Notes: a model not told the origin generated them from the sequence alone. DNA of 64,000 nt from Bacillota bacterium (GCA_009711705.1 VENG01000008.1:163535-227534); one strand, 5' to 3'; positions 26,092 to 36,807 are shown, counted from the first letter of the stretch. Translations and numbers: made by a program.

Positions 26092-27606
26092 ATGTATTCA
26101 CATCTTTTGTCCGAATTCACCGTCCAGAGAATGGATGACAGGTGTATTCGTTGCCAGGTATGCGAAAGGCAATGTCCTAATGAGGTCCATGAGTACGATA
26201 AAGAATTAGACAGAATGTTTACCTATGAAGAAAAGTGTGTGGGGTGCCAGCGTTGTGTCGTAATGTGTCCGGCAAAGGCCCTTTTTGTCCGCTCACATCC
26301 CTCTGAATATAGAATGAATGCCAGCTGGACCAGGGATAAATTTCAAAATTTAAAGAAACAAGCGGAAACCGGAGGAGTTGTGCTTACAGGGAGCGGTAAT
26401 GACAAACCTTACCGGATATACTGGGATCATATGGTATTAAATGCTTCCCAGGTTACTAATCCTTCCATTGACCCCCTGCGGGAGCCCATGGAACTAAAAA
26501 CCTTTATTGGGCGCAAACCGGATACCTTGAAGATTAACATGGACGGTGATGTGCCCAAGGTGGAGTCTGAACTTCATCCCAACATAACGCTCAAATCACC
26601 TGTTTTGTTTTCTGCTATGTCCTATGGTGCTATCAGTTACCGTGCCTATAAATCGCTGGCCATGGCCGCTAAGGAATTCGGCGTCATGTTTAATACCGGC
26701 GAGGGTGGCCTACCGGTGGAAATGCGCAAGGACTACGCGTCAAATGCCATTGTTCAGTGTGCCAGTGGTAGGTTTGGTGTAGATCAGGACTACCTGAACA
26801 GTGCTGCTATGATCGAGATTAAAATCGGCCAGGGGGCTAAGCCCGGCATAGGGGGACACCTGCCCGGAGAAAAGGTTGCCCAGCATGTGGCCCAAACCAG
26901 AATGATTCCTCAGGGAACAGATGCATTATCGCCGGCACCACAGCATGATATATATTCCATTGAAGACCTCTCCATGTTGATTTATGCCTTGAAAGAGGCC
27001 ACTAATTACGAAAAGCCTGTATCAGTCAAAATTGCAGCAGTGCATAATGTGGCGGCTATTGCTTCCGGTATAGTTCGGGCCGGGGCCGATGTGGTAGCCA
27101 TAGACGGTATAAGGGGAGGCACCGGGGCAGCACCGCTGGCTACCAGGGATAATGTGGGTATTCCTTTGGAATTGGCTTTGGCCTCAGTTGACAGGCGGCT
27201 ACGCGAAGAGGGAATCAGAAGCAAGTGTTCAATACTGGCTGCGGGAGGATTCCGGTGTTCAGCGGATGTCTTAAAGGCCATAGCTTTAGGGGCTGATGCC
27301 GTGTATATTGGTACTGCGGCGCTGGTGGCTATGGGCTGTACTCTCTGCCAAAAGTGTTATACCGGAAAATGCGCCTGGGGCATATGTACCCAGAACCCCT
27401 ACCTGGTAAAGAGGTTGAACCCGGAAATTACCAGCCAAAGGTTGGTCAATTTGTTAAAGGCCTGGAGCCACGAGCTAAAGGAAATGCTGGGTGGTATGGG
27501 CATCAATGCTATTGAAAGCATCAGGGGCAACAGGGAGCACCTGCGCGGAATATCGCTGGAAGAATGGGAGCTTAATGTGCTCGGAGTAAAAGGAGCAGGG
27601 GAGTGA
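26092..27606 (+). CDS. Glutamate synthase FMN subunit with N-terminal ferredoxin domain
   Basis: A 504-residue protein. Two 4Fe-4S motifs at the N-terminus (CIRCQVCERQCPNE and CVGCQRCVVMCPAKA) precede the FMN-binding glutamate synthase barrel, recognised by SAMSYGAISYRAYKSLA, NTGEGGLP, KPGIGGHLPGEKV and DGIRGGTGAAPL, and a later 3Fe-4S type cysteine group CTLCQKCYTGKCAWGICT. This is the catalytic core that reduces 2-iminoglutarate to glutamate, of the archaeal/clostridial split type. It follows the glutaminase gene by 10 bases. Confidence 0.92.
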   Translation: MYSHLLSEFTVQRMDDRCIRCQVCERQCPNEVHEYDKELDRMFTYEEKCVGCQRCVVMCPAKALFVRSHPSEYRMNASWTRDKFQNLKKQAETGGVVLTGSGNDKPYRIYWDHMVLNASQVTNPSIDPLREPMELKTFIGRKPDTLKINMDGDVPKVESELHPNITLKSPVLFSAMSYGAISYRAYKSLAMAAKEFGVMFNTGEGGLPVEMRKDYASNAIVQCASGRFGVDQDYLNSAAMIEIKIGQGAKPGIGGHLPGEKVAQHVAQTRMIPQGTDALSPAPQHDIYSIEDLSMLIYALKEATNYEKPVSVKIAAVHNVAAIASGIVRAGADVVAIDGIRGGTGAAPLATRDNVGIPLELALASVDRRLREEGIRSKCSILAAGGFRCSADVLKAIALGADAVYIGTAALVAMGCTLCQKCYTGKCAWGICTQNPYLVKRLNPEITSQRLVNLLKAWSHELKEMLGGMGINAIESIRGNREHLRGISLEEWELNVLGVKGAGE

Positions 27607-27610
27607 GCAT

Positions 27611-28462
27611 ATGAACGGTCTGAATATGAAGTTCGGCTGGCGGGATAATTTCATGGACGGCCTGCGGCCGGTGCGTGAACTGGAAAATTTCTCTGAAATT
27701 AACGGTGTGCGGGCCGAAATAGATGCCCAGGGCCTGAAACATAAAGAGTTAAATGATTTATTATTTCATCTAGTTAAAAAGGGCGCCAGGGAAATTAGTA
27801 TTAAAAATGTCTTTGGTCAGAGATATATAGGGTCACGGATATTCCTTCCTGATGCACAGGATAAAGTTAAAATAGATGTATATAATTTCCCCGGCAACGA
27901 CCTGGGTGTTTTCCTGGGTGGTCATTATATAAACGTGCACGGTAATGCCCAGGACGGAGTGGGAAATACCATGGACAGCGGGCAAATTGTTGTCCACGGC
28001 CGGGCCGGGGACGTGGCGGCCATGTCCATGCGCGGTGGTAAAGTATTTATCCGGGACAATGTGGGCTACCGTACGGCCATTCACATGAAGGAATATAAGG
28101 ACAAGGTGCCTGTACTGGTTATCGGGGGAACCGCCCAGGACTTTTTCGGTGAATATATGGCCGGCGGAAAGGTCATTTTACTGGGGCTGAACCTGAAGAA
28201 AGATGAATACCACAAGGCACATTATATTGGAACAGGTATGCACGGTGGAGTAATCTACCTCCGTGGCAATGTGGAGGAGCATCAACTGGGTAAGGAAGTG
28301 GGAGTACGCCAGTTGGACGACAGTGACTGGGAAGTGGTAACTAAGTATGTTAAGGAATATTGCGGCCATTTTGATGTCTCTGAGCAGGAAATACTGGCCG
28401 GCAAGTTCCAAAAGCTGCTCCCTGTTTCGTCAAGGCCTTACGGGAATATATATGCTTATTAA
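27611..28462 (+). CDS. Glutamate synthase GXGXG-domain subunit
   Basis: A 283-residue protein matching the C-terminal right-handed beta-helix (GXGXG) domain of GltB, with the repeats DGVGNTMDSGQIVVHG, AGDVAAMSMRGGKVFI and MAGGKVILLG. It completes the split glutamate synthase as structural domain. The gene starts 5 bases after the FMN subunit stop. It is the last gene of the operon. Confidence 0.9.
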   Translation: MNGLNMKFGWRDNFMDGLRPVRELENFSEINGVRAEIDAQGLKHKELNDLLFHLVKKGAREISIKNVFGQRYIGSRIFLPDAQDKVKIDVYNFPGNDLGVFLGGHYINVHGNAQDGVGNTMDSGQIVVHGRAGDVAAMSMRGGKVFIRDNVGYRTAIHMKEYKDKVPVLVIGGTAQDFFGEYMAGGKVILLGLNLKKDEYHKAHYIGTGMHGGVIYLRGNVEEHQLGKEVGVRQLDDSDWEVVTKYVKEYCGHFDVSEQEILAGKFQKLLPVSSRPYGNIYAY

Positions 28463-28500
28463 TATATGCTGGAAAAAGACCTCGGAGAATACTTGAGACT

Positions 28501-28950
28501 GTTTATGCAAGTATTACTCTGGGGTCTCGTCTTTAGACGGGTATTCGATGGGATTTTTTAAAAACATTTTAACTCCCCCGCTGGGAAGTCCCCTTCCTGA
28601 GCAAGCTTACGAAGGGAGGGGTAGTTCACTAAAGTCGTGGCAAGTGATGTGGTTGTTTCCATAAGAACTGAAAATTGGAACTATAAACAAAAAGAAAAAT
28701 CTTCAGATAAGGATTACAGGATTGCAAGGATATTTAAAAAGCATTAATGGTAAGGCACAGTGATTGATGCCATAATTTCTTCTGTTCATAATGGTCTTTT
28801 AAATCTCTTATATAAATATAAGACCAGGAATCATAAATGCTTAAATATAAAGAAAACAGCTCATTACGTTTTAAACCCCTATCCCGTAAGATCCCGTAAA
28901 TCCCGTCAAATAAAAAACCCAAAAGGAATACCCAAAAATCTTGTCTTAAA
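28501..28950. repeat. Palindrome-rich intergenic repeat, copy B
   Basis: The gap after the glutamate synthase operon holds no gene. It has the same ordered elements as copies C and D: a left end with ATGCAAGTATTACTCTGGGG, TTTAGACGGG, then GGATTACAGGATTGCAAGGAT, then CCCTATCCCGTAAGATCCCG and an AAAAGGAATACCC end that reaches the 3' end of the LysR gene. Confidence 0.7.
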
Positions 28951-29842
28951 TCTTATTCTCGTTATATGTAGCCTTTAAGTAATCTAAAAATTCATTAAAA
29001 GATGGGGAGGATGTTTTTTCTTCCCGGTATAACAAATAAAAGTGTCGTTCCAGATCAATCCCCGTGAGTTTTACCGTTTTGACACGGTCTAATTCAAGAT
29101 CTTCAGCAATAGCGTATTCCGATGCAATGGATACCCCCAGCCCCGCCTCAACCAATTTAAGTATAGCTTCATTATTAGGCATTTCCGTAACGTTTTCCAA
29201 TTCAATGCCGGCTTTATGCAGCCTTTCTTCCACCACGTACCTAAGCCCGGACCCTCTTTCGCGCAAAAAAAATGGTTGGTCTTTTAAATCCACAGCTGAT
29301 ATTTTTTCCTTATTGGCCCAGGGATGATGATTGGCAACTATTAATTTTAATTGTTCCGAAATAAAGGGCATGTACTTCAAATTTGTCCGGTGAACTAATG
29401 CTCCTATAATACCAATATCGATGGAACCATCCATAAATTTATTTAAAATATTTTCAGCGTTGCTTATCTCAATAGTGAAATGTATTTTGGCAAATTTCTT
29501 TATAAACCTTTTTAGTACCTGCGGTAATATATGTACCCCGACTGTAGAGCCGGTACTTAGCACTATTTGTTCACCAGTATGTATTTTTTCTTTATTTAAA
29601 GCTTCTTTAGCTTCATCGGCCAGTTTTAAAATATCAGTAGCAAATTGCAATAGTTTGATACCGGCTTCGGTAAGCTCTATATGATTACCTATGCGATAAA
29701 ATAGATTCACACCGTAAAAATCTTCTATTAGCTTAATGTTTTTTGAAATAGCCGGCTGTGTCATATATAGTTCTTCAGCCGCACGGGTAAAACTTTTTAA
29801 TTCAGCGACAGTCTTAAATACTTCCAGTCTTTCTAAGTTCAT
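28946..29842 (-). CDS. LysR-family transcriptional regulator
   Basis: A 298-residue regulator. The N-terminal helix-turn-helix lies in FTRAAEELYMTQPAISKNIKLIE, and the rest is a periplasmic-binding-protein-like effector domain. ATG 29842 follows AGAAGG and starts MNLERLEVF, the usual LysR beginning; the longer frame lacks a better site. It is transcribed away from a TauE/SafE exporter operon, which is the likely target. Related regulators of the CysL/CbbR branch respond to sulfur or carbon metabolites, so a sulfur signal is possible but unproved. Confidence 0.88.
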   Translation of the reverse strand: MNLERLEVFKTVAELKSFTRAAEELYMTQPAISKNIKLIEDFYGVNLFYRIGNHIELTEAGIKLLQFATDILKLADEAKEALNKEKIHTGEQIVLSTGSTVGVHILPQVLKRFIKKFAKIHFTIEISNAENILNKFMDGSIDIGIIGALVHRTNLKYMPFISEQLKLIVANHHPWANKEKISAVDLKDQPFFLRERGSGLRYVVEERLHKAGIELENVTEMPNNEAILKLVEAGLGVSIASEYAIAEDLELDRVKTVKLTGIDLERHFYLLYREEKTSSPSFNEFLDYLKATYNENKI

Positions 29843-29960
29843 CTTAAACCTTCTTCCCATTTCCCGTGGATGCATTTATAAATGATTTTTCATGTTCATT
29901 ATAACACAACTGCACCACGCTTAGAAGAACAGCCTTTTTTATATTTTAGGGAAGGTATAT

Positions 29961-29981
29961 CTTGCCATATATATTGGCAAG
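29961..29981. promoter_or_regulatory. Palindrome, candidate LysR operator or RNA hairpin
   Basis: CTTGCCA and TGGCAAG are inverted around TATATAT in the divergent region between the LysR gene and the exporter operon. This size and position suit a LysR binding site (T-N11-A pattern) and it could also form a hairpin in a leader RNA before the terminator at 30001-30044. Confidence 0.4.
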
Positions 29982-30000
29982 GGCTAAGGTGTAAAGTATT

Positions 30001-30044
30001 AAAAAGCACGCGCTAAGGGAACTGATTTAGCGCGTGCTTTTTTT
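30001..30044 (+). terminator. Terminator in the leader of the TauE/SafE operon
   Basis: GCACGCGCTAA pairs with TTAGCGCGTGC and seven T follow. It lies upstream of the exporter genes, so it may be an attenuator. The 50 bases before it do not contain an ANTAR-type hexaloop stem. Confidence 0.65.
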
Positions 30045-30063
30045 ATGGAGAAGACCCGTATTT

Positions 30064-30174
30064 ATGCAGGCTCTTAATGCTGGGGCGTCAAACGTGAATT
30101 GGTACTTTGTACTACTTATTACAGCATCATTACTTTTGGGTATGAGAGATATAGCAAGAGGTAATTTGATTTAA
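30064..30174 (+). CDS. Possible 36-residue hydrophobic peptide
   Basis: A short frame beginning MQALNAGASNVNWYF, followed by a hydrophobic segment VLLITASLLLGM and RDIARGNLI. A GGAGAAG sequence lies 11 bases before the ATG. It lies between the leader terminator and the 87-residue membrane protein gene. The hydrophobic centre and placement are the only support. Confidence 0.3.
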   Translation: MQALNAGASNVNWYFVLLITASLLLGMRDIARGNLI

Positions 30175-30224
30175 CTGATAATTCAGTGTAAATTGGTTGT
30201 AATCTTAGGATGTGAGGAGTAATT

Positions 30225-30488
30225 ATGATGGCACATATATCAAAAAGTACTAATTTTATGTCGGTATTGATTTGGCCTTTACTTTACTTATTGGGTACGG
30301 CTATACTATATTATTTAATCTTTACCCATAATGATGTTATTGCAAGCGTTATTCTTAGTAAAAAAATTCAGGCCCCGTTATTATCGATGTTCATAGTAAT
30401 TACAGCATCAGCACTTTATGGCAGTGCTGTGGCCATTTTGTTAAAAATTACACTGGAAAAGAAGTTAACTAACCGAAAAAGTAAGTAG
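30225..30488 (+). CDS. Small membrane protein next to TauE/SafE exporter
   Basis: An 87-residue protein with two predicted membrane helices (about residues 13-33 and 53-72) and a basic C-terminal tail. A GAGGAG site precedes the ATG pair at 30225 and 30228. It starts 16 bases before the exporter gene and is probably a small partner of it. I do not recognise a named family. Confidence 0.6.
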   Translation: MMAHISKSTNFMSVLIWPLLYLLGTAILYYLIFTHNDVIASVILSKKIQAPLLSMFIVITASALYGSAVAILLKITLEKKLTNRKSK

Positions 30489-30504
30489 AAAGGGATGAAC
30501 ATAT

Positions 30505-31584
30505 ATGGTTGGAGAAATTCCTGCAGTAGCAGAAGCCGCCAAATTTATAGCTCTTACTCCTTCAAACGCACTGGCGCTTATGGGTATCGGCCTTCTAGGA
30601 GGGATTCTCAGTGGATTTTTAGGTAGCGGCGGAGCATTTATCATGACTCCGGCTATGATGGGTCTGGGTATACCTGGAATTTTGGCTGTGGCCGCAAACA
30701 TTACTCATAAATTCGGTAAAGCCATGCAGGGCGCTAGGAAACACAATGAATTGGGAAATGTGGATAAAAAACTGGGGCTAGTAATGTTTTTAGCTCTTTT
30801 TGCCGGTGTAAAGCTTGCCTTTGTTGCCAGCAGTGGAATATTTAAAACTTTCGGCGAAGCAGGTTCCAACCTTTATATCAACGCCGTATTCGTTGTTCTT
30901 CTTAGTTTCGTAACTGTTTTTATGTACCTGGATATCAAAAGAACCAAGGATCCATCAAACTCCACCCCGGGAGTTCAAAAAGCACCAAAACTACTGGCCA
31001 AATTTAATGTTCCACCTATTCTCAATTTCCCGGTGGCACAAGTGAAGGCGTCACTTTGGTTTGTATTGTTAATAGGTCTTGGCACCGGATATCTGGCAGG
31101 TACCATCGGGGTAGGCGGTTTTATCGGAGTGCCGGCGATGATTTATCTGCTTGGTATGTCTCCCCGTATAGCCGCCGGCACCGAATTGTTTCTGGCTATC
31201 TTTTCCGGAGCTTATGGCGCATTCCTTTACACCTTAAATGGTTATCTTGATATCAGAATAGTACTGTTACTATACCTTGGCTCTCTGATTGGCGTTAACA
31301 TCGGCGCTATATGCACCAAAGTTATTTCCAGTTTACAAATTCGCATGGTAATGGCTACAGTGGTCGGCATGGTAGCCGTCAGCCGGGCAATAACCATTCC
31401 CGGTAACTTGAAAGGTGTAGGTTACCTGAATTTAACAGATACAACCTTGAGCGTAATTCATATTCTTAGCAATGTTTTCCTTTTTGGTAGTGGAATAATC
31501 AGTGTTTCAATTATTATTTACTTGATGCTCAGGCAGTTTTTTAAAGATTCCAGCCAATCGGTAAAAGAACCCGGTCTTAGATAG
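30505..31584 (+). CDS. TauE/SafE-family sulfite/organosulfonate exporter
   Basis: A 359-residue membrane protein with about eight hydrophobic segments and the paired family motifs GGILSGFLGSGGAFIMTPAM near the N-terminus and YLAGTIGVGGFIGVPAMIY near residue 200. Members of this family export sulfite or sulfoacetate or take up anions. The divergent LysR gene is the likely regulator. The substrate cannot be told from sequence. Confidence 0.87.
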   Translation: MVGEIPAVAEAAKFIALTPSNALALMGIGLLGGILSGFLGSGGAFIMTPAMMGLGIPGILAVAANITHKFGKAMQGARKHNELGNVDKKLGLVMFLALFAGVKLAFVASSGIFKTFGEAGSNLYINAVFVVLLSFVTVFMYLDIKRTKDPSNSTPGVQKAPKLLAKFNVPPILNFPVAQVKASLWFVLLIGLGTGYLAGTIGVGGFIGVPAMIYLLGMSPRIAAGTELFLAIFSGAYGAFLYTLNGYLDIRIVLLLYLGSLIGVNIGAICTKVISSLQIRMVMATVVGMVAVSRAITIPGNLKGVGYLNLTDTTLSVIHILSNVFLFGSGIISVSIIIYLMLRQFFKDSSQSVKEPGLR

Positions 31585-31597
31585 GAATACAGTATCA

Positions 31598-31622
31598 AAG
31601 TTGGGGGGCAGGCCCCCAACTT
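31598..31622 (+). terminator. Terminator of the exporter operon
   Basis: AAGTTGGGGG pairs with CCCCCAACTT; the T-rich stretch begins a few bases later (TTATTTTT). Confidence 0.6.
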
Positions 31623-31650
31623 AGTAACTTATTTTTAAAAGTTTACCCCC

Positions 31651-32045
31651 CGTCAGAGGAATACCCTGAAATTCCTAATGCAAGTAATACTCTTGGGTGT
31701 TTTTTTCGACGGGATTAACGGGATTTGTGGGATTTTTTAAAACAGTTCGATATAGCTTTAGTAAATAAAGTGGCGGTGTGTCTAAGATTGATAATTTGAG
31801 TGAAGAACAAAAAGAAAAATCTTAGACAGGATTACAGGATTACAAGGAATCTAAAAATAATTATTAATGGCCAGACTGAGTGCTTAATCCATATTCTTAA
31901 ACCCCTATCCCGTGAAATCCGTTAATCCCGTCAAAAATATAAAACCCCAAAGAAATATCCTAAAAATGCCTTAAATCTTTAAATCCCTATCCTGCGATCC
32001 TGTAATCCTGTTTAAAAACGACCTCAAAGGAATACCCCCCAAATA
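31651..32045. repeat. Palindrome-rich intergenic repeat, copy C
   Basis: It contains in order AATGCAAGTAATACTCTTGG, GACGGGATTAACGGGATT, a core with TTTAGTAAATAAAGTGGCGG and GAACAAAAAGAAAAATCTTA, GACAGGATTACAGGATTAC, CCCTATCCCGTGAAATCCG and AATCCTGTAATCCTG... variants, ending CCTCAAAGGAATACCCC. Core and order match copy D closely. It abuts the end of the second asnB gene. Confidence 0.78.
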
Positions 32046-32053
32046 ATTCATTG

Positions 32054-33898
32054 TCAAATAATCGATACCCTATATTCACGCAGCCAGATGTTCATTTGAA
32101 TCAAATAAGCAAAAAGCTGCGGGCCGGTCATTAGCTGGCCGTACCACGGGCGGTCGAAGGCATCATTGTTCAGATGTGTGAGCTTACGCACAGTGTCGAT
32201 GTTTAAAAGGGGCACCAGCGGTGATGTAGGATCCTCAATAATGTTTACAAACTGCTCCCGTACAGCTTTTAAGTAAGCAGGATTGTGCGTTTTGGGATAC
32301 GGGCTTTTACGGCGGGTCAACACATCATTTGGTAATAAACCTGCCAGTGCCCGGCGCAAAATGCCCTTTTCTATATTATCGCATTGTTTCATCCACCAGG
32401 GTATATTCCATACATATTCCACCAGCCGGTGGTCACAAAAAGGTACTCTCACCTCCAGGCCGGTGGCCATGCTCATACGGTCCTTGCGATCCAGTAATGT
32501 GGCCATGAACCACGCCATGCTCAGATAGCATATTTCCCGCAGGCGGCTTTCCTGCTTAGATTCACCGGGTAAATAAGGCACTTCAGTCAGAGTTTCCTGG
32601 TACCGCTGGTCCATGTATTGTTCCGGCTGCATATATTCCACTAACTCGGGATCAAACAGGCTTATGCGCTGTGCCAGCGACCGGGACCATGGAAATGTAT
32701 TACTGTTCAAGGATTCCTGGCTTGTAAACCATGGATAACCTCCGAATATTTCATCCGCGCATTCACCGGAAAGGGCCACTGTGGCTTTTTTCTTAATCTC
32801 CCGGCAGAAAAGGTAAAGGGAGGAGTCTACATCCGCCATGCCCGGCAAATCCCGCGCTTTAACGGCGGTATCCAGGGAGTTTACCAGCTGTGGTATGTCA
32901 ATAACCACCGAGTGGTGCCGGGTATGCAGGAGGTCAGAGACTTTTTCTATCCACGGGCTGTCTGAATTAGGCTGAAATTCCGAAGGCTTAAAATAGTTTT
33001 CGTTATCCGCGTAATCCACGGAAAATGTATCTACCTTTCCCATGGCAGAGCGGTGGTAAGCCTGGGCGGCAAAGGCCGTAATAGCACTTGAATCAAGCCC
33101 GCCGGATAAAAGGGTGCAAATGGGAACGTCAGATATTAGTTGTCTCTCCACCGTATCTTGAACCAATTGCCGCACTTTCTCCGCCGTTCTTTGCAGGTTG
33201 TCCTCATGAGGTTTGCTCTCCAGAGTCCAATATTTTCTCAAGCAAGTACTGCTGCGGTCGCAAACCATACAATGACCGGGCCTTAATTCAGAAATGCCGC
33301 TGAATACACCGTGTCCGGGCGTGCGTCCCGGACCGAGGACAAGTAATTCGGCTAGTCCTTCCCTTCCTATTTGCGGCTTAATCTCCGGGTTAGCCAATAG
33401 GCTTTTAAGTTCGGAACCAAAAATGAACATGCTATCCTTTTGCGCGTAAAATAACGGTTTGACTCCCATGCGGTCGCGGCATAGAAACAGGCGCTGCTCA
33501 GGCTCTTGCCAAATGGCAAAGGCGAAAATACCGTTTAGGTATTTGTAACATTCTTCTGACCACTCCATAAATGCTACCAAGAGTACTTCGGTGTCACAGT
33601 GGGTTTGGAAAGTGTACCCACGGGACTGAAGCCTTTCCCGCAGTTCGAGGGCATTATAGAGCTCTCCGTTATAACTGATGACATAGGTCTGTTCACCACG
33701 CTGCCGCACCATGGGTTGTTTTCCGTTTTCCGGATCGATGACGCTCAGGCGCCGGTGCCCCAGTGCCACCCTGGAAGAAAGCCATGTGCCAAAGGCGTCC
33801 GGGCCGCGGTTGGTTAATGTCTCCGTCATCCTGGTGATGATGGGTTCCTTGGTTTTAAGGTCTCTTTCCCAGTCTACCCATCCGGTAATGCCACACAT
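32054..33898 (-). CDS. asnB: Asparagine synthase (glutamine-hydrolysing), long form
   Basis: A 614-residue enzyme with N-terminal glutaminase (MCGITGWVDW, LTNRGPDAFG, SYNGELYNAL) and C-terminal synthetase (LLSGGLDSSAITAFA near residue 265 and SGECADEIFGGYPW). It is longer than the first AsnB and closer in size to the AsnB/AsnO group of bacilli. It has its own promoter and ANTAR-type attenuator. It is flanked by repeats C and D, so the gene may have been moved as a block. Confidence 0.92.
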   Translation of the reverse strand: MCGITGWVDWERDLKTKEPIITRMTETLTNRGPDAFGTWLSSRVALGHRRLSVIDPENGKQPMVRQRGEQTYVISYNGELYNALELRERLQSRGYTFQTHCDTEVLLVAFMEWSEECYKYLNGIFAFAIWQEPEQRLFLCRDRMGVKPLFYAQKDSMFIFGSELKSLLANPEIKPQIGREGLAELLVLGPGRTPGHGVFSGISELRPGHCMVCDRSSTCLRKYWTLESKPHEDNLQRTAEKVRQLVQDTVERQLISDVPICTLLSGGLDSSAITAFAAQAYHRSAMGKVDTFSVDYADNENYFKPSEFQPNSDSPWIEKVSDLLHTRHHSVVIDIPQLVNSLDTAVKARDLPGMADVDSSLYLFCREIKKKATVALSGECADEIFGGYPWFTSQESLNSNTFPWSRSLAQRISLFDPELVEYMQPEQYMDQRYQETLTEVPYLPGESKQESRLREICYLSMAWFMATLLDRKDRMSMATGLEVRVPFCDHRLVEYVWNIPWWMKQCDNIEKGILRRALAGLLPNDVLTRRKSPYPKTHNPAYLKAVREQFVNIIEDPTSPLVPLLNIDTVRKLTHLNNDAFDRPWYGQLMTGPQLFAYLIQMNIWLREYRVSII

Positions 33899-33924
33899 TG
33901 AACGTCCCCCTCTTATATATTCAT

Positions 33925-34001
33925 AAAAAAAGGCGCCATGAGTGGTCTTAGGACCTTCTCATGGCGCCATTGCCAGAGCAGTTTGCTATCGTCTTTGATA
34001 G
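33925..34001 (-). promoter_or_regulatory. ANTAR-type attenuator of the second asnB
   Basis: On the minus strand: stem 1 CTATC/GATAG with loop AAAGAC (33986-34001), then stem 2 TGGC/GCCA with loop AATGGC (33962-33975), whose 3' part overlaps the perfect 11-bp terminator stem GGCGCCATGAG/CTCATGGCGCC (33932-33968), followed by seven T. Both loops have A at 1 and G at 4. Confidence 0.78.
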
Positions 34002-34025
34002 TTTATAAATGTTTGCTACTTTATT

Positions 34026-34054
34026 ACTATATGCTTTGTATTTACAAAATGTAA
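34026..34054 (-). promoter_or_regulatory. Promoter of the second asnB
   Basis: On the minus strand TTACAT (34049-34054) and TATAGT (34026-34031) are 17 bases apart, just upstream of the leader. Confidence 0.55.
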
Positions 34055-34080
34055 TAAATAACGAGCGATTTTCAAAGATA

Positions 34081-34535
34081 CCCTAAAGGAAATACCTTGA
34101 AATTCTTATGCTAAGTAGTGCTTTGGGGTCTGTTTTAAGACGGGATTGACGGGATGTATGGGATTTTTTAAAAAAATCAATATAGACTTAGTAAATAAAG
34201 TAGCGGTATCGGGGAGAATTAATAATTGGAGTGCAGAACAAAAAGAAAATTTTAGACAGGATTACAGGATTGCAAGGATTTTTTGAAAAGCATTAAGGCC
34301 TGGCTGGAGTGCTTGATTCAATTTTTCTGCCTGTTATAATTATTTTTTCAATTCCCTTATTATAAAACTTTAGGAACCTTAAATGCTGAGTATCCAAGGA
34401 AAGCAATACAGCGTTTTTGTACCCCTATCCCGTTAAATCCCGTTAATACCGTCAAAAAATTAATGAGACCTCAAACGAATACCCTAATAATATCTTAAAT
34501 CTTTAAATCCCTATCCTGCAATCCTGTCTAACATG
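34081..34535. repeat. Palindrome-rich intergenic repeat, copy D
   Basis: It has the same element order as copy C: TTATGCTAAGTAGTGCTTTG, GACGGGATTGACGGGAT, the core TAGTAAATAAAGTAGCGGT and CAGAACAAAAAGAAAATTTT, GACAGGATTACAGGATTGC, CCCTATCCCGTTAAATCCCG and ATCCTGCAATCCTGTC. It is slightly longer than C because of an AT-rich segment near 34335-34375. Confidence 0.78.
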
Positions 34536-34656
34536 TTTTGGGGTGGGTACTGTCGGCTTGTTATTGGCGGTATGGTAATGTAATAATCATAAAGATGATG
34601 GTAATATAATCTTTTTCTAACCAACTAACCACTAACCAACTTTTTTAAATCAGGGG

Positions 34657-34685
34657 TTGCATAATTGAAAAGATTGGTATATAAT
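34657..34685 (+). promoter_or_regulatory. Promoter of amt-glnK (first pair)
   Basis: TTGCAT (34657-34662) and TATAAT (34680-34685) are exactly 17 bases apart. The first leader hairpin starts 16 bases after the -10 element. Confidence 0.68.
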
Positions 34686-34700
34686 TAATTAAACTTAATT

Positions 34701-34771
34701 TGATACATCGTTGTATCAACATTTGGCCATCGAAGTCCTGATCCCTTTAGAAGGGGTGTCAGGACTTTTCT
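34701..34771 (+). promoter_or_regulatory. ANTAR-type attenuator amt-a (first of two)
   Basis: Stem 1 TGATAC/GTATCA with loop ATCGTT (34701-34718). Stem 2 is GGCC with GTCC around loop ATCGAA (34725-34738), with one mismatch. Terminator AAGTCCTGA (34733-34741) with TCAGGACTT (34759-34767), with inner CCCTT/AAGGG pairing. The T-tract is short (TTTTC). Confidence 0.65.
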
Positions 34772-34791
34772 TATTATGTGGCTGTGTTTTC

Positions 34792-34857
34792 CCCGTCGAA
34801 GGGTGGATAGGCAAGGGCGCCTGTTTGGGTAATGATTCCCAATGGCGCCCTTTTTTT
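34792..34857 (+). promoter_or_regulatory. ANTAR-type attenuator amt-b (second of two)
   Basis: Stem 1 CCC/GGG with loop GTCGAA (34792-34803); stem 2 GGC/GCC with loop AAGGGC (34810-34821). The perfect terminator stem GGGCGCC (34815-34821) with GGCGCCC (34844-34850) is followed by seven T. The terminator's own tip, TTGGG...CCCAA, encloses AATGAT, so a third recognition loop may be present. Confidence 0.65.
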
Positions 34858-34910
34858 AATTTAAACCGGTCCGCGCGGGCAGGGAAAAAAAGCAAATGAG
34901 GAGTGGAACC

Positions 34911-36684
<1,774 letters not shown>

Positions 36685-36721
36685 ATTAATAAAAATAATT
36701 GCGACTAAGGTCTCCATGGCG

Positions 36722-36757
36722 GCCGGGCCGAAGAATGTATCAATTCTTTGGCCCGGC
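36722..36757 (+). terminator. Hairpin after amt-glnK
   Basis: GCCGGGCCGAAGAAT pairs with ATTCTTTGGCCCGGC around GTATCA. There is no good T-tract, so termination may be partial and nadE may be partly co-transcribed. Confidence 0.5.
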
Positions 36758-36807
36758 TATCATGGTCTAAACTAAAAAATTTACCGGGAAGGTAGGAGAG
36801 GTTCTGC

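Noticed and set aside
29941..30044. Leader of the TauE/SafE operon as a further ANTAR target
   Set aside because: There is a terminator, but no stem with a hexaloop of purine-1/G-4 type overlaps its 5' arm.
36690..36770. Hairpin before nadE as a further ANTAR target
   Set aside because: The nearby small stems have 4- or 8-base loops without the A1-G4 pattern, and no T-tract follows; it looks like the glnK 3' hairpin.
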